DNA of 64,000 nucleotides from the NCBI RefSeq assembly GCF_040869045.1, contig NC_090319.1, positions 179,340,645 through 179,404,644 of the forward strand, written 5' to 3'. The stretch is from Eurosta solidaginis. Its lineage: Eukaryota > Arthropoda > Insecta > Diptera > Tephritidae. The notes under the pieces were generated by a model, which did no database searches, was not told the origin of the DNA, and was given only the letters and a program-made list of their open reading frames with translations. Shown one piece after another: positions 1-11,081 of the stretch; position 1 is the first letter of the stretch, and the number at the start of each line of letters is the position of its first letter. The translations under genes and the position numbers were made by a program.

Positions 1-1089
1 CAACATTGGTGCGGCCTGGTTTGGAACCATCCTGGTCAAATATGTTTGCGTACTTTAGGAGCAGTTGCTTTGCCTTACTCTGATAGGCTTCCTATAGCCC
101 CTCCGTCCATGCTGTGATGTCATTTGAAAGATCAGTATTACTAGATGAAACGTGTTTCTGGAGCTGTTCACAGTTAATAACTACTTCAGCCTCTTGGCAT
201 CTTCCCAAAATAAAAAAATCTACGAGCAACGATCAGGTATGCAAATGGGATCACCAGCCTCCCCAGTCATAGGGGATATAGTTTTGGAGAAGTTGTTAAC
301 TAAGTTCGAGGAAGAATCAACAACCAAACCACGTCTGTTAACAAAATATGTAGATGACATATTTGCAATCGCTAAAGCAGAGGAGTTAGATAACATGCTT
401 CAATTGCTCAACAAATATTATAAAACAATTCGATTTACTATGGAGATAGAAAATGATAATAGACTTCCTTTCCCCGACACACTTATAATTAGAAATAATA
501 AAAAATTATACATGGATTGGTATAAAAAACCTACGGCGTCCGGAAGACTGATAAATTATCATTCCAAACACCAACGCAGAACTATCTTAAACACTGCGAA
601 GAATTATATAAGCAGAGTTCTGACAATTAGTGACAAGATGTTTCACAATAAGAACATTGGGACAATCAAGAAAACTTTGGAAAATAATGATTTTCCTATG
701 AACTTGATCAACAAGTTAATCCTAAATCATCAATCAACGAGCGCCAAAGAACCGGTGAAAAAGGATAAAGACTCTAAAATATACAAATATATGGATTATA
801 TTCCAGGAGTATCGGAAAGGATTAGGAGATCCGATATGTTCGACAAAGAAAAGTATCTGTTGGCGTTCACGTACAATAACATGTTGCAAACCATTTTCAG
901 CAAAACGAAGGACAAAATTCCAAGTCAGGAAAAATCTGATGTTGTTTACAGAATCCCGTGCAATGGTGACGGTAGTATATGTTGGGACAACAAAACTCAA
1001 ACTCAAGACAAGGATTTTCGCTCATAGGTCCAATATAAAATTAAGGAATAATGCTTCGGACAAGACGGCTTTAACTTTAACGGACTTAC
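1..1089 (+). pseudogene. Penelope-like element fragment (RT C-terminal half and start of GIY-YIG)
   Basis: An open frame at 152-1027 carries the reverse transcriptase of a Penelope-like retroelement. The palm motif GMQMGSPASP lies near residue 30, the catalytic YVDDIF near residue 66, and KKPTASGRLINYHS, a thumb motif typical of these elements, near residue 125. The linker IPGVSERIR and the start of the endonuclease module (VVYRIPCNGDGS) follow. Around 975 a frameshift moves the GIY-YIG part (VGTTKLKLKTRI, then NNASDKTALTL) into another frame, and it ends near 1089 where LINE sequence begins. The N-terminal part of the element is absent or lies outside the window, and bases 1-150 are not clearly assignable. 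Full elements encode a protein of roughly 800 residues, so this is a dead fragment. I am confident of the family. Confidence 0.85.
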
Positions 1090-2055
1090 GCGTCGATTGA
1101 AGAACGTTTTTTACTTCAGACGGATTTAAATTGGTTAGCTGCTTGGTGCAATGTGAACATGCTGCTTAATCTTCACAAATGTAAATTTTTGTGTTTTTCG
1201 CGTAGCAGTTTACAACCAGCTTCTTACACAATTCACAACCAAAGCCTTGAAAGTGTTAATGTTTTTGTAGACTTGGAAGTTACAATGAACTGCAAACTTA
1301 GCTTCAACACTCATATAGTGTTATTGTCAATAGAGCTAAAGGTGTCTTAGCATTCGTCAAAAGGTGGCCAAAAGAGTTTAGCGACCCCTACGTTACGAAA
1401 ACCCTCTTCACAACATTAGTTACACCGATATTAGAGTATGGCTCAATAGTCTGGAATCTGCGTTTTCAAGTCCATACTGAGAAAAAAAACAGTTTTTACT
1501 ATTTGCTTTAAAGAATTTTCAATTGGACCCTTCGTTTAATCTTCCACCATATACTAATCGATTAAAACTTATCAATCTTCCAAATTTTGCTAGTCGTAGA
1601 GAAATACTTGGCGTAATATTTATGAAAAAACTTCTGAATGGATCGATTTCAAGCCCCTTTCTTCTGAACGAAGGGAACTCTGGTGTTCCCTGTCGCACTA
1701 AGAGACACTGCAAACCTCTTCTTTTAAAACAACGTAGAACAAATTTCGAACTTAACGATCGTTTCCGGTGTTTGTGCCAAGATTATAATTCTCACTCAAA
1801 CACATTTGAGTTGTCGGACTGTCTTTTTTCTATAAAAAAGACTGTCCTTATCTCTCTTAATCGTTAATGCTGTATATGTTAGGTTCTATATTCTATTAAT
1901 TTAAGTTTTACCCTCAGTTGATGACATTTCTTCTGTAGCTGAGTAGTTTTAGATATCGACGCTTGACAAGCCACTGCCCATCAATGGCACGGTAAAAAAA
2001 AATAATTATTAAATAAAAAAATAATATATTAAAATAAATAAATAATAAAAATAAT
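1090..2055 (+). pseudogene. non-LTR retrotransposon RT C-terminal fragment with 3' UTR
   Basis: Frames at about 1096-1370, 1370-1500 and 1523-1867 read in order as the last third of a LINE ORF2. Visible are the thumb motif LNLHKCKFLCFSRS at 1165-1206, a DLEV/DLGV-type motif near 1270, LEYGSIVW near 1431, and a conserved tail (PPYTNRLKLINLPNFASRRE) at 1538-1597. At least two frameshifts separate them. After the stop near 1867 comes a short 3' UTR ending in an A-rich AATAAA-like tract at about 1993-2055, which probably marks the 3' end. It is 5'-truncated at the junction with the Penelope fragment, as is usual for LINE copies. The tail resembles CR1/Jockey-group elements, but the clade is not certain. 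Confidence 0.75.
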
Positions 2056-3266
2056 GAACAGGATTAGCCTTGTTTCAATGGGCCACTTGAGGGCAGTGCG
2101 CTGTCACAACGTCCAATTAAAGCACATTCAAGTATATTTGAAAAAATAACTTGTTTTGCTATAAATGCTAGTGATAATATGATCTCTTTTTTGGGAAACA
2201 TATAATATTATCTTATTCCAAACAAGTCTAAGCAAACCTATATAAAATCACTAGTACTAATTTTAATATAAAAAATATTGGATTAAATTCACCATCGTAT
2301 CATCTATTGCGAATTCTTCGGAGTTCAAAGTTATTTAGTCCGAACCCTACCAGACGAATAATACCTTTCATTGCAATTAAGGCCACGCGAACATCTGTCT
2401 GTATATCCAAAGTTAATCAAAATATCCTCACGCACGCTTGCGTGATGAAAATAAATTATAAATGCTAGCGTCATACTGAGAAGTGGTCTCAATTGCCAAA
2501 CGCAAGATAACGATTTCCTCACTTGGATTTTTTACTCCTTTTGATTGTGTGGTTCATTTAGAAAAAAATGTGGGATATTTGTTTAACTAATATTTAAAGT
2601 TAGTATTAGGTCATAGGGAGATTTGCCGCAAAATTTGTCGCTGCTATTAGTTAAATTAAGACACCATTATGTCTGTAACGTGCATACCGCAAAATGGCAT
2701 ACTTTTCAATTTATTGCGAAAAGTAATGCAAAAAAATCATTTGGAAAACTTGCAAGAAAAAAAATAAATATTCGGCATCACTGCCATAAAAGAAGTCTCT
2801 TACAAATCAGTAGGCCAGTAAAACAACAAAAATTGTTAATACATCCCAAACAGGGAGGCGAAAGCAATTGTCAAATGATATGTAATGTTATTTAAATTTT
2901 GTTTGTAATTCTTTTACTTTTAATTGTAACTGCGGTTTCTACTATGAGTGAATATTATTGTGAACAAGCTCAAAATTTTCTTAAATCTATTTAATCTTCG
3001 TTTAATGAAGCTCGTTTTGGGAAGCGTTCCCGAAATAACGATTTTGCAATATATGATTCCAATATTAGCCATCATCTTGTCGCAAAGAACCTGGGCGAGA
3101 TAAATAATTTTGCATGTAAATGCAACAAGAATGATTTGAGACAGACAAATCCAGATAGAAGTCTGGTTCAATTTGTGAGCCAGACAATTTGTTAATTTCT
3201 TATCTTTAGTTTGGCAACGCTGCCTTTAATAAACCTACTTTTTTTTAATAGATGGCGCTGCTTGGC
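2056..3266. other. unassigned AT-rich sequence
   Basis: I see no protein family, tRNA or terminal repeat here. Short open frames (for example 2623-2895) have a composition expected by chance and no recognisable motif. The stretch ends at the 8-bp duplication CTTTAGCC that begins the hAT-type element. Confidence 0.4.
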
Positions 3267-3521
3267 CTTTAGCCCATTGTTGCCAGAAGGAAAATTTCTT
3301 TGGGGCTAGAACCTAGAAAAAAAGGGCTAGAAAGAGCTAAATTCCTTCAAGAAAATCCAAAATCCGTTGTAAAAGGAGCTAAAAGTATATGTATGTATAT
3401 TTTTCAATGTAAGTTTTCACATTTATTTCAAATCAAACTTAAACAAAGTTATAAAAATGGTACAGTAAACACAAAAAACAAAACAAATTAAGTACAAGAG
3501 AGGTACTTAATTGATACTGTT

Positions 3522-5588
3522 TTTATACTCAGCTGAGCAGAGCTCACAGAGCATAATACGCATAACGGTAATCCGTAACGGCATAAACTAATCGAGATAG
3601 ATATAGACTTCTATATATCAAAATGATCTGGACGAAAAAAGAAATGTAATTCGCCATGTCCGTCCGCCCGTAAACACGATAACTTCAGTAAATTTTAAGG
3701 TATCTTGATAAAATCTGGTATGAAGGTTCCTTGGCACTCGCCTCAGATCACTATTTAAAATGAACGAAATCGGACTATAACCACGCCCACTTTTCGATAT
3801 AATTAAAATTTCGAAAAACGCAAAAAGTCCGATAATTCATTACCACAGACGGATAAAGCGATGAAATTTGGTAGGTCGGTTGACCTTATGACGTAGAATA
3901 GAAAATTAGTAAAATTTTGGACAATGGGCGTGGCACCGCCCACTTTTGAAAGAAGGTAATTTGAAAGTTTGCAAGCTGTAATTTGGCAGTCGTTGAAGAT
4001 ATCATGATGAAATTTGTGTGTGTGAAAATTGTGTGTATGTGTGCTAAATAAAAATTAGCAAAATCGGTTGACAACACGACCACTTAAAAAAAAAATTTTT
4101 TTTTAAGTCTAATTATAACAAAAAATTGAATATCTTTACAGTATATAAGTAAATTATGTCAACATTCAATTCCAGTACAACCAAATACAAAAATAAAAGA
4201 AAATTTCAGTGGGCGTGGCTCCGTCCTTTTTCATTTAATTTGTCTAGAGTACTTCTAATGCCATACGTCGAACAAAAATTAACCAATCCCTGTGAAATTT
4301 GGTAGGAGCATAGATTCTATGACGATAACTGTTTTCTGTGAAAATGGGCGAAATCGGTTTGAAGCCACGCCCAGTTTTTATACACAGTCGACCGTCTGTC
4401 CTTCCGCTCGGCCGTTAACACGATAACTTGAGCAAAAATCGATATATCTTTACTAAACTCAGTTCACGTACTTATCTGAACTCACTTTATCTTGGTATTA
4501 AAAATGGCCGAAATCCGACTATGACCACGCCCACTTTTTCGATATCGAAAATTACGAAAAATGAAAAAAATGCCATAACTCTATACCAAATATGAAAAAA
4601 AGGATGAAAAATTGTAATTGGATTGGTTTATTGACGCAAACTATAACTTTAGAAAAAGCTTTGTAAAATGGGTGTGACACCTTCCATATTAAGTAGAATA
4701 AAATGAAAAAGTTCTGCAGGGCGAAATCAAAAGCTCTTGGAATCTTGGCAGGAATACTGCTCCTGGCATTATATATATAAATAAATTAGCGGTACCCGAC
4801 AGATGATGTTCTGGGTCACCCTGGTCCACATTTTGATCGATATCACGAATACGCTTTCACATATAAACTAAAGGCCACCCCCTTTTAAGACCCTCATTAA
4901 TACCTTTAATTTGATACCCATATCGTATAAACACGAGTCACCCCTGGTCCACCTTTATGGTGATATCTCAAAAAGGCGTCCACCTATAGAACTAAGGCCC
5001 ACTCCCATTTAAAGTACTCATTAACACCTTTCGTTTGATACCCATATCGTACAAACATATTCTAGAGTAACCCCTGGTTCACCTTTATGGCGATATCTCG
5101 GAAAAGCGTCCTCCTATAGAACTAAGGTCCACTCTCTTTAAAAATACTCATTAACACCTTTCATTTGATTCCCATATCGTACAAACACATTCTAGAGTCA
5201 CCCCTGGTCCGCCTTTATGGCGATATCTCGAAAAGGCGTCGACCTATAGAACTAAGGCGTGGAGCTATAGAACGAGGTCCACTACCTTTTAAAATACTCA
5301 CTAACGCCTTTCATTTGATTCCCATATCATACAAGCATATTCTAGAGTCACCCCTGGTCCACCTTTATGGCGATATTCCGAAATGGCGTCCACCTATAGA
5401 ACTATGGCCCACTTCCTTTTAAAAAACTTTTTAATACCTTCCATTTGATACCCATGTCATACAAACACATTCCAGGGTTACCGTGGGTTCATTTTCCTAC
5501 GTGGTGATTTTCCCATATTTTGTCTCCAAAGCTCTCAGCTGAGTATGTAATGTTCGGTTACATCCGAACTTAGCCTTCCTTACTTGTT
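3522..5588 (+). repeat. dispersed repeat E1, copy 1
   Basis: About 2.07 kb, homologous over most of its length to 9274-10946. It begins TATACTCAGCTGAGCAGAGCT and finishes with the inverted partner AGCTCTCAGCTGAGT followed by a small hairpin (GTTCGG, loop, CCGAAC) near 5551-5568. It encodes nothing recognisable. The 5' part is non-coding and rich in words such as GGGCGTGGC and CCACGCCC; the 3' part is a ~130-bp tandem array. Relative to copy 2 it keeps about 240 bp near 4620-4860. I recognise the type as an abundant fly interspersed repeat but cannot name its class. Confidence 0.75.
4890..5490 (+). repeat. ~130-bp tandem array inside E1 copy 1
   Basis: Five diverged units start with a TTTGATaCCCATATCGTA-like phrase near 4911, 5031, 5162, 5312 and 5441. 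Each continues through TCACCCCTGGTCCACCTT, GGCGATATCTCG, CACCTATAGAACTA and a CATTAACACCTTT-like end. Spacing is close to 130 bp, with one longer unit near 5260 containing a partial internal duplication. Confidence 0.85.
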
Positions 5589-5998
5589 ATAGTTCATTTT
5601 ATATTTACGATTTTTCTTTACCTTTTGTTTTGCCATTTGGCGGTAAGGCATTGTTAAAAAGTAAGCAATATTTTTCACACTGCTACGATGACGGCACGGC
5701 TATATGTAGGTTCGTCAAAAATACTACTTGCCCAAAAGTCGGGCGATGAAAATTAATTAAAATTCTTTCCAATTTTTTCCGTCCTACGGGTGTACGAATC
5801 ACCATTAAAATACACGTGTGCGATATTCATGTTTATGTTGGGACGAGATATATATGACGGGCCTTAGACTTCAAAACCTATGATATCGTCCTCAAAAGAT
5901 GAGTTATTATTATTGCTACATTTATAAATATTTTTTGTGTTCATTAATTTTAAGAGATCGTTGCTTATTTCAAAGTCATGACAGGGATGATAATAGAC

Positions 5999-6204
5999 AC
6001 AGTTTATCGATTAAAGTTTTTGTTATCAGTTATTACCGGGTTGCCACATCATACATAACGAGACAAATAAAATAAAACTTCGACACATAAAACACATTAC
6101 AGTTTATCGATTAAAGTTTTTGTTATCAGTTATTACCGAGTTGCCACATCATACTAAACGAGACAAATAAAATAAAACTTCGGCACACATAAAACACATT
6201 ACAG
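5999..6204 (+). repeat. 100-bp tandem duplication
   Basis: Two units at 5999-6098 and 6099-6204 begin ACAGTTTATCGATTAAAG and run through GAGACAAATAAAATAAAAC to AAAACACATTACAG. Only a few substitutions and a 2-3-base indel separate them, so the duplication is younger than the surrounding decay. Confidence 0.9.
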
Positions 6205-6370
6205 ATTCACAATACGAGTTGCCCAAATAGATTTGAAGCCAAAAAGGGGCAAATTTTGAAGAGGGACAAAAAAAGAGCTAGGAGCTAAACCGGAATTTTT
6301 GGAGCTAAACGCAAAAAAAAAATGCTGGATCTGGCTCCAAAAGCACCAAAATGGCAACACAGCTTTAGCC

Positions 6371-8059
6371 GTATGTGTTATATAAAATACAACGGCGACA
6401 TCTGCCTATCACAACTCATATGTACAAAAATATAACGAACTCTGCTTCTCAAGTCTCCCAATGATTCAGAGCATTCCCGTGAGATGGCTATAAATACCTT
6501 CTAAAACAGCATTGCCGAAATGACGCATTAATTTGATTCTGCCCTTCATAGCAAAAAGGCAGTAAAGTGAAATCAGAGAAATATGAAGTGCGAGTTTTCC
6601 CTTTGTTTTTGCTAAATAAATAATTTTATTTGGCACACAACAAAAATTAATGAATATGACCTATTAAATGACTTAATGGAGAGCCATAATCATGCGATTC
6701 CGGTAAATAACTCTTTCTGGAGCTCGAAATTATACGCGAACTGCCTTCGTGTCTTGTAAAGGTTTTGATTATTTTTATTCGTAGAATAGTTTGACTTACA
6801 CTGCTTTTATGCTTTAAAATAAATCTTGCAGTAAAATTTCATTTTACTGTTATTCTAATGTTAAAATATAACATTTCCATTTATAACCAATTTTCTGAAG
6901 AGAAAATCAGTAATATGTACATTTATTATACTGCTTTATTGCGTTGAAAAATTTAAGATATTCGAAATAAATTAAAATTCTTAAATCTTCTTTTATCTTT
7001 AAATTTGAATTTTTAACGATTTATTTTTAAGGTAATGAGTAAATTGGTGTCGCAGAAATATTGTTGAAGACATGATCCAATTTTCTGACTAAATCCGCCT
7101 CCTCCGTCTGGCAGCACTCAGCTAGTGCGGCCAAGCGTAAGTGCAGCTCAGTCCTCCCGTGATAGAATAAAAACATGTAACTATTTTTTTGAACATTGTG
7201 GGAAATTAAGTATTTGCTTAGAAGTCCATATCTCCCTTAAATATCAAGCTATTTTAAAGACGTTTATACTTTTGGATAGTCTAAGGGGCTAACATATTTG
7301 ATTCCTAGTTTTGGATTAATTAATTAAAATGTAACGCCCCTAAAACATTACATGCTTGTATCATTTCATATAAAATAATTTGTGTCACAACAAACCCACG
7401 TAACTTCACATTAGAACACAAAACTTTTTTTTCATACATTTAAATTTGTTGTGCTTTAACAAAAGCATGTAACTTCAGATATTTTTAAAATGACGAAATT
7501 TCAGAGCCCATCGCCGATTGGGCAATGAAACTTTTGGTGGAGCTTCTAAGGATATTAGAGAATTGGTGTGTTGTAATTTTTTGACCAAAAGTGTAACATG
7601 TGCAACAATAACGGGTATTCTTTAAAGGTTGCTTGTTTTTGTCGTGCACTCTTTTTAAGGTTTTCATACATTTTAAGTTACGTTGTTTTATTTTGGTTTG
7701 AGTTTAAGGTACTTGAGATAGAAAAACGGGTTGAAGTCCTTAAAATACCTTTTCCTCGCGATAGTGAAAGTTAACATGGTCCTTCGAGCCTAGAAAATAT
7801 ATTTTACATTTGTCAAACATATAAAAAAGGCAATGAATTAAATTGATAGAAAATTAAATTTGCGCGACAGCGGGCATGCGAAAACAATTCGGCTTATCGG
7901 TTGGTGCGTATGGGAGTGCAATTTTAGCTAAACTAACTAGAGTAGCAGTAGTAACAAGAGGAGCACGACGCAAATTGGAAGAGAAGCTCGGCCTTAGATC
8001 TCTTCGGAGGTTATCGCGCCTTACATTTATTTTTATTTAACTAGAGTAGCTAAACTAAC
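6371..8059. other. unassigned sequence
   Basis: No coding or RNA gene is supported. Open frames such as 7485-7667 (minus) look random. Near the right end a phrase containing AACTAGAGTAG occurs near 7935 and twice more near 8040-8065. The stretch between (7950-8030, with CTTCGGAGGTTATCGCGCC) looks like the edge of an LTR or leader of the neighbouring BEL fragment, but no second copy in the window confirms this. Confidence 0.35.
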
Positions 8060-8400
8060 TAGAGTATGTGCGGTGGTGGTCGGCGAACAAAGCCTGTGCT
8101 GCATTTACGACGCACTGGCCGGGTGTGCCGGGAGGCGTGAACTTAACCCGTGCCTCTTCTACTAATTCCCGAACTTTTTCGTCGCGCTGTCGAGTCGACC
8201 GGCTTTTGACTGCCAGTTGGCGGTGTTGGGCTGATGCGCGCTGTATTCCCCTGTCCGTGCGGCGCGTATTGGTGGCCTGGCGCCGAGCTCGGTGTACGAG
8301 GGTGTGGTGGCCGAGAGAGCACTTCCGGCAGCTGGAGAACGCCCGGAACTACCTTGGCACGTGTCACAGCCCGTATAGGCGGCATTTCCTGTAAAGACAA
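8060..8400 (-). pseudogene. BEL/Pao gag zinc-knuckle fragment
   Basis: One minus-strand frame reads through a cysteine-rich segment (CRLY, HVPR, FRAF, then CRKCSLGHHTLVHR) followed by a basic tail. The CxxC...HHTLxH signature at the end of the nucleocapsid-like region is characteristic of BEL/Pao Gag, and the same pattern is seen more completely at 32798-33622. Part of the knuckle region is missing between FRAF and CRKC, and two stops interrupt the left part. The piece is GC-rich compared with its surroundings. It lies downstream of an integrase fragment on the same strand, the wrong order for one element, so the two are separate or rearranged pieces. Confidence 0.55.
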
Positions 8401-8639
8401 GAAAAGGAAAATATTCCAATTTATAAGGAATGGGTTAAAAAAATACGTTCGTGAGGGTACCTTATATATCTTTTCAGATTGTTAGAGGGCATGAAAGCAG
8501 AGGGTAGCAGAGGTAGGGTCAGCACTGCTAGGCTGGTAGTAGTACGCACAGTTTGGAAATATTTCGGGTTATTATTCCGTTTTGGGTTTTGAGATCAACA
8601 ACTCGAACTTATCCGATCCAGGGGCAAACGCCATTCGTT

Positions 8640-9220
8640 CGGGGGTAGTAAATCATCCTTTACCACGACTAAATCTCCAACTTGAATATTGCGTTGAGGG
8701 CATCTCCATTTTTACCGCTTGCGCAGCTCCTTGAGTACTCGTTCTTCCATCGTGTGCTGAACTGGTGGCGAAACACTTTCATTTTCTGTCATTTGTTGAC
8801 TAAGGTTAGATGCTCTGCAGTTAGCTCCGGTAATAATAAGAGTGGCGCTCCACGTAGGAAATGCCGTAGAGTTAGGACTAGGGGATCGATTAGATCTTCA
8901 GACATAGGGAGAGCGGACAGGAGTTGAGGACCGCCTCTTTGGTTACTAAGAGGGTAGTGAGGTCTTCGAACAAGAACTTCTGGTTTCCTGCTACTTTCGT
9001 AAGATATATCTTGAAACTTTTCACGGCCGCTTCCCATATACTACCCATGTGTGGAGCGTATGGTGGGATGAACTTCCATGAGACTCCGTGAGTTGCATAT
9101 TTCTCTGCGACATCTGCAGGAATGTGGAATGTGGCGAATTCCCTTGTAATACACGTTGTGTGCCCACGATCGTCTTTGCGTTGTCAGAAAATATCTGATG
9201 GGGTAGGGCACGGCGCACAG
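8640..9220 (-). pseudogene. BEL/Pao integrase fragment
   Basis: Read on the minus strand from 9220 down, the frames give an integrase core piece (IFSDNAKTIVGTQRVLQ at about 9150-9196, containing the second catalytic Asp as DNA, then an APHMG-like stretch), the MSEDLIDPLVLT/HFLRGAP region of the C-terminal half, and the DNA-binding tail with VVVKDDL-PPNEW at about 8640-8670. The order matches the end of BEL pol, as in the better copy at 38878-40060. Frameshifts separate the parts. The left border is lost and the right border meets about 50 bp before E1 copy 2. Confidence 0.75.
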
Positions 9221-9273
9221 TGTTCGATCTTCAAGTTTGAGACGACAAAAATTGTGTTTTAATATTCCCTTTT

Positions 9274-10946
9274 TTTTATACTCAGTTGAGCAGAGCTCAC
9301 AGAGTATATTAACTTTGATTGGATAACGGTTGGTTGTACAGGTATAAAGGAATCGAGATAGATATAGACTTCCGATATATAAAAATCATCAGTATCGAAA
9401 AAAAATTTGATTGGGCCATGTCCGTCCGTCTGTCCGTTAACACGATAACTTGAGTAAATATTGAGGTATCCTGAAGAAATTTGGTATGCAGGTTCCTGGG
9501 CACTCACCTCAGATCGCCGTTTAAAACGATCGAAATCGGACTATAACAACGCCCACTTTTTCGATATCGAAAATTTCGAAAAATCGAAAAGGCACGATAA
9601 TTCATTACCAAAGTCGGATAAAGCGATGAAACTTGGTAGGTGGGTTGAACTTATGACGCAGAATCGAAAATTTAGTAAAAGTTTGGACAATGGGAGTGGC
9701 ACCGCCCACTTTTAAAAGAAGGTAATTTCAAAGTTTTGCAAGCTGTAATTTGGCAGTCGTTGACGATATTATGATGAAATTTGGCAGAAGCATTACTCCT
9801 ATTACTATATGTATGCTTAATAAAAATTAGCGCAATCGGATGAAGAACACGCCCACTTTAAAAAAAAAAGCATATAAGTAAATTATGTCAACATTCAACT
9901 CCAGTAATGATATGGTGCAACAAAATACAAAAATAAATTTAATTTTCAAAATGGGCGTGGTTCCGCCCTTTTTCATTTAATTTGTCTACAATACTTTTAA
10001 TGCCATAAGTCAAACAAACATTTACCAATCCTTATGAAATTTGTTAAGGGAAAAGTTTCTATGACTATAACAGTTTTCTCTGAAAATGATCGGTTGAAGC
10101 CACGCCCAGTTTTTATACACAGTCGATCGTCTGACCTTCGGCCGTCAACACGATAACTTGAGCAAAAATCGATATATCTTTACTAAACTTAGTTCACGTA
10201 CTTATTTGAACTCGCTTTATTTTGGTGTTAAAAATGGGCGAAATACGACTATGACCACGCCAACTTTTCGATATCGAAAATTTTGAAAAATGAAAAAAAT
10301 GTCATAATTCTATACCAAATACGAAAAAAGGGATGAAACATGGTGATTGGATTGGTTTATTGACGCCTTCACATATACAAATAAGGGCCACTCCCTTTAA
10401 AAACCTTCATTAATTTGTACCCATATCGTACAAAGACATTATAGGGTCACCCCTGGTCCACCTTTATGGCGATATCTCGAAAAGGCGTCCACCTATAGAA
10501 CTAAGCCCCACTCCCTTTTAAATTATCATTAACACCTTTCATTTGATACCCATATCATACAAACGCATTCTAGAGTTACCCCTGGTCCACCTTTATGGCG
10601 ATATCTCGAAAAGGTGTCCACTTATAGAACTAAGGCCCACAGCCTTTTAAAATACTCCTTAATACCTTCCATTTGATATACATATCGTACAAACAAATTG
10701 TAGGGTCACCCCTGGTCCACCTTTATGGCGATATTCCGAAATGACGTCCACCTATAGATCTATGGCCCACTCCCTTTTAAAATACTCTTTAATACCTTCC
10801 ATTTGATACCCATGTCATACAAACACATTCCAGGGTTACCCTAGGTGCATTTTCCTATATGGTGATTTTCCCTTATTTTGTCCCCAAAGCTCTCAGCTGA
10901 GTATGTAATGTTCGGTTACACCCGAACTTAGCATTCCTTATTTGTT
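9274..10946 (+). repeat. dispersed repeat E1, copy 2
   Basis: About 1.67 kb, same orientation as the copy at 3522-5588. It starts TATACTCAGTTGAGCAGAGC and ends AGCTCTCAGCTGAGT plus the GTTCGG/CCGAAC hairpin. The two copies align nearly throughout, differing by scattered substitutions and by missing blocks: the region equivalent to 4620-4860 and one 3' array unit are absent here. No coding capacity is recognised. Confidence 0.8.
10390..10830 (+). repeat. ~130-bp tandem array inside E1 copy 2
   Basis: Four units, with the TTTGaTACCCATATC-like phrase near 10409, 10539, 10669 and 10800, a period of 130 bp. Unit composition matches the array in copy 1. Confidence 0.85.
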
Positions 10947-11081
10947 TTAATCTGGCTACTCCATTACAAAAAAGAATGTCAAGATATATCAGAAAAAGCA
11001 TATTTGCGACAAGTTTTTTGTTTATACATTTCTAGCGGTATTGCGAATGGGAGGGAAAATAAACAAACAAAAACACACTTA

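Larger units (their letters stand above)
3275..6362. mobile_element. hAT-type non-autonomous element with 8-bp target duplication
   Basis: The ends are CATTGTTGCCA at 3275 and TGGCAACACAG ending at 6362, which are inverted copies with two mismatches. They are flanked by a perfect 8-bp direct repeat, CTTTAGCC (3267-3274 and 6363-6370). An 8-bp duplication and a CAnTGTTGCCA-type terminus are the hallmark of hAT transposons, and the same terminus bounds the element at 12958-13954. Subterminal sequence is rich in GAGCTAAA/GGGCTAGA words on both sides. No transposase is left. The interior holds the E1 repeat (3522-5588) and a 100-bp tandem duplication, so much of the 3.1 kb is later insertion. The ends and duplication are directly visible; that they are one element is inferred. 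Confidence 0.75.

Noticed and set aside
8068..8394. Plus-strand open frame of 108 residues in a GC-rich stretch
   Set aside because: Arg/Trp/Cys-rich composition typical of an antisense shadow; the minus strand carries a BEL gag knuckle instead.
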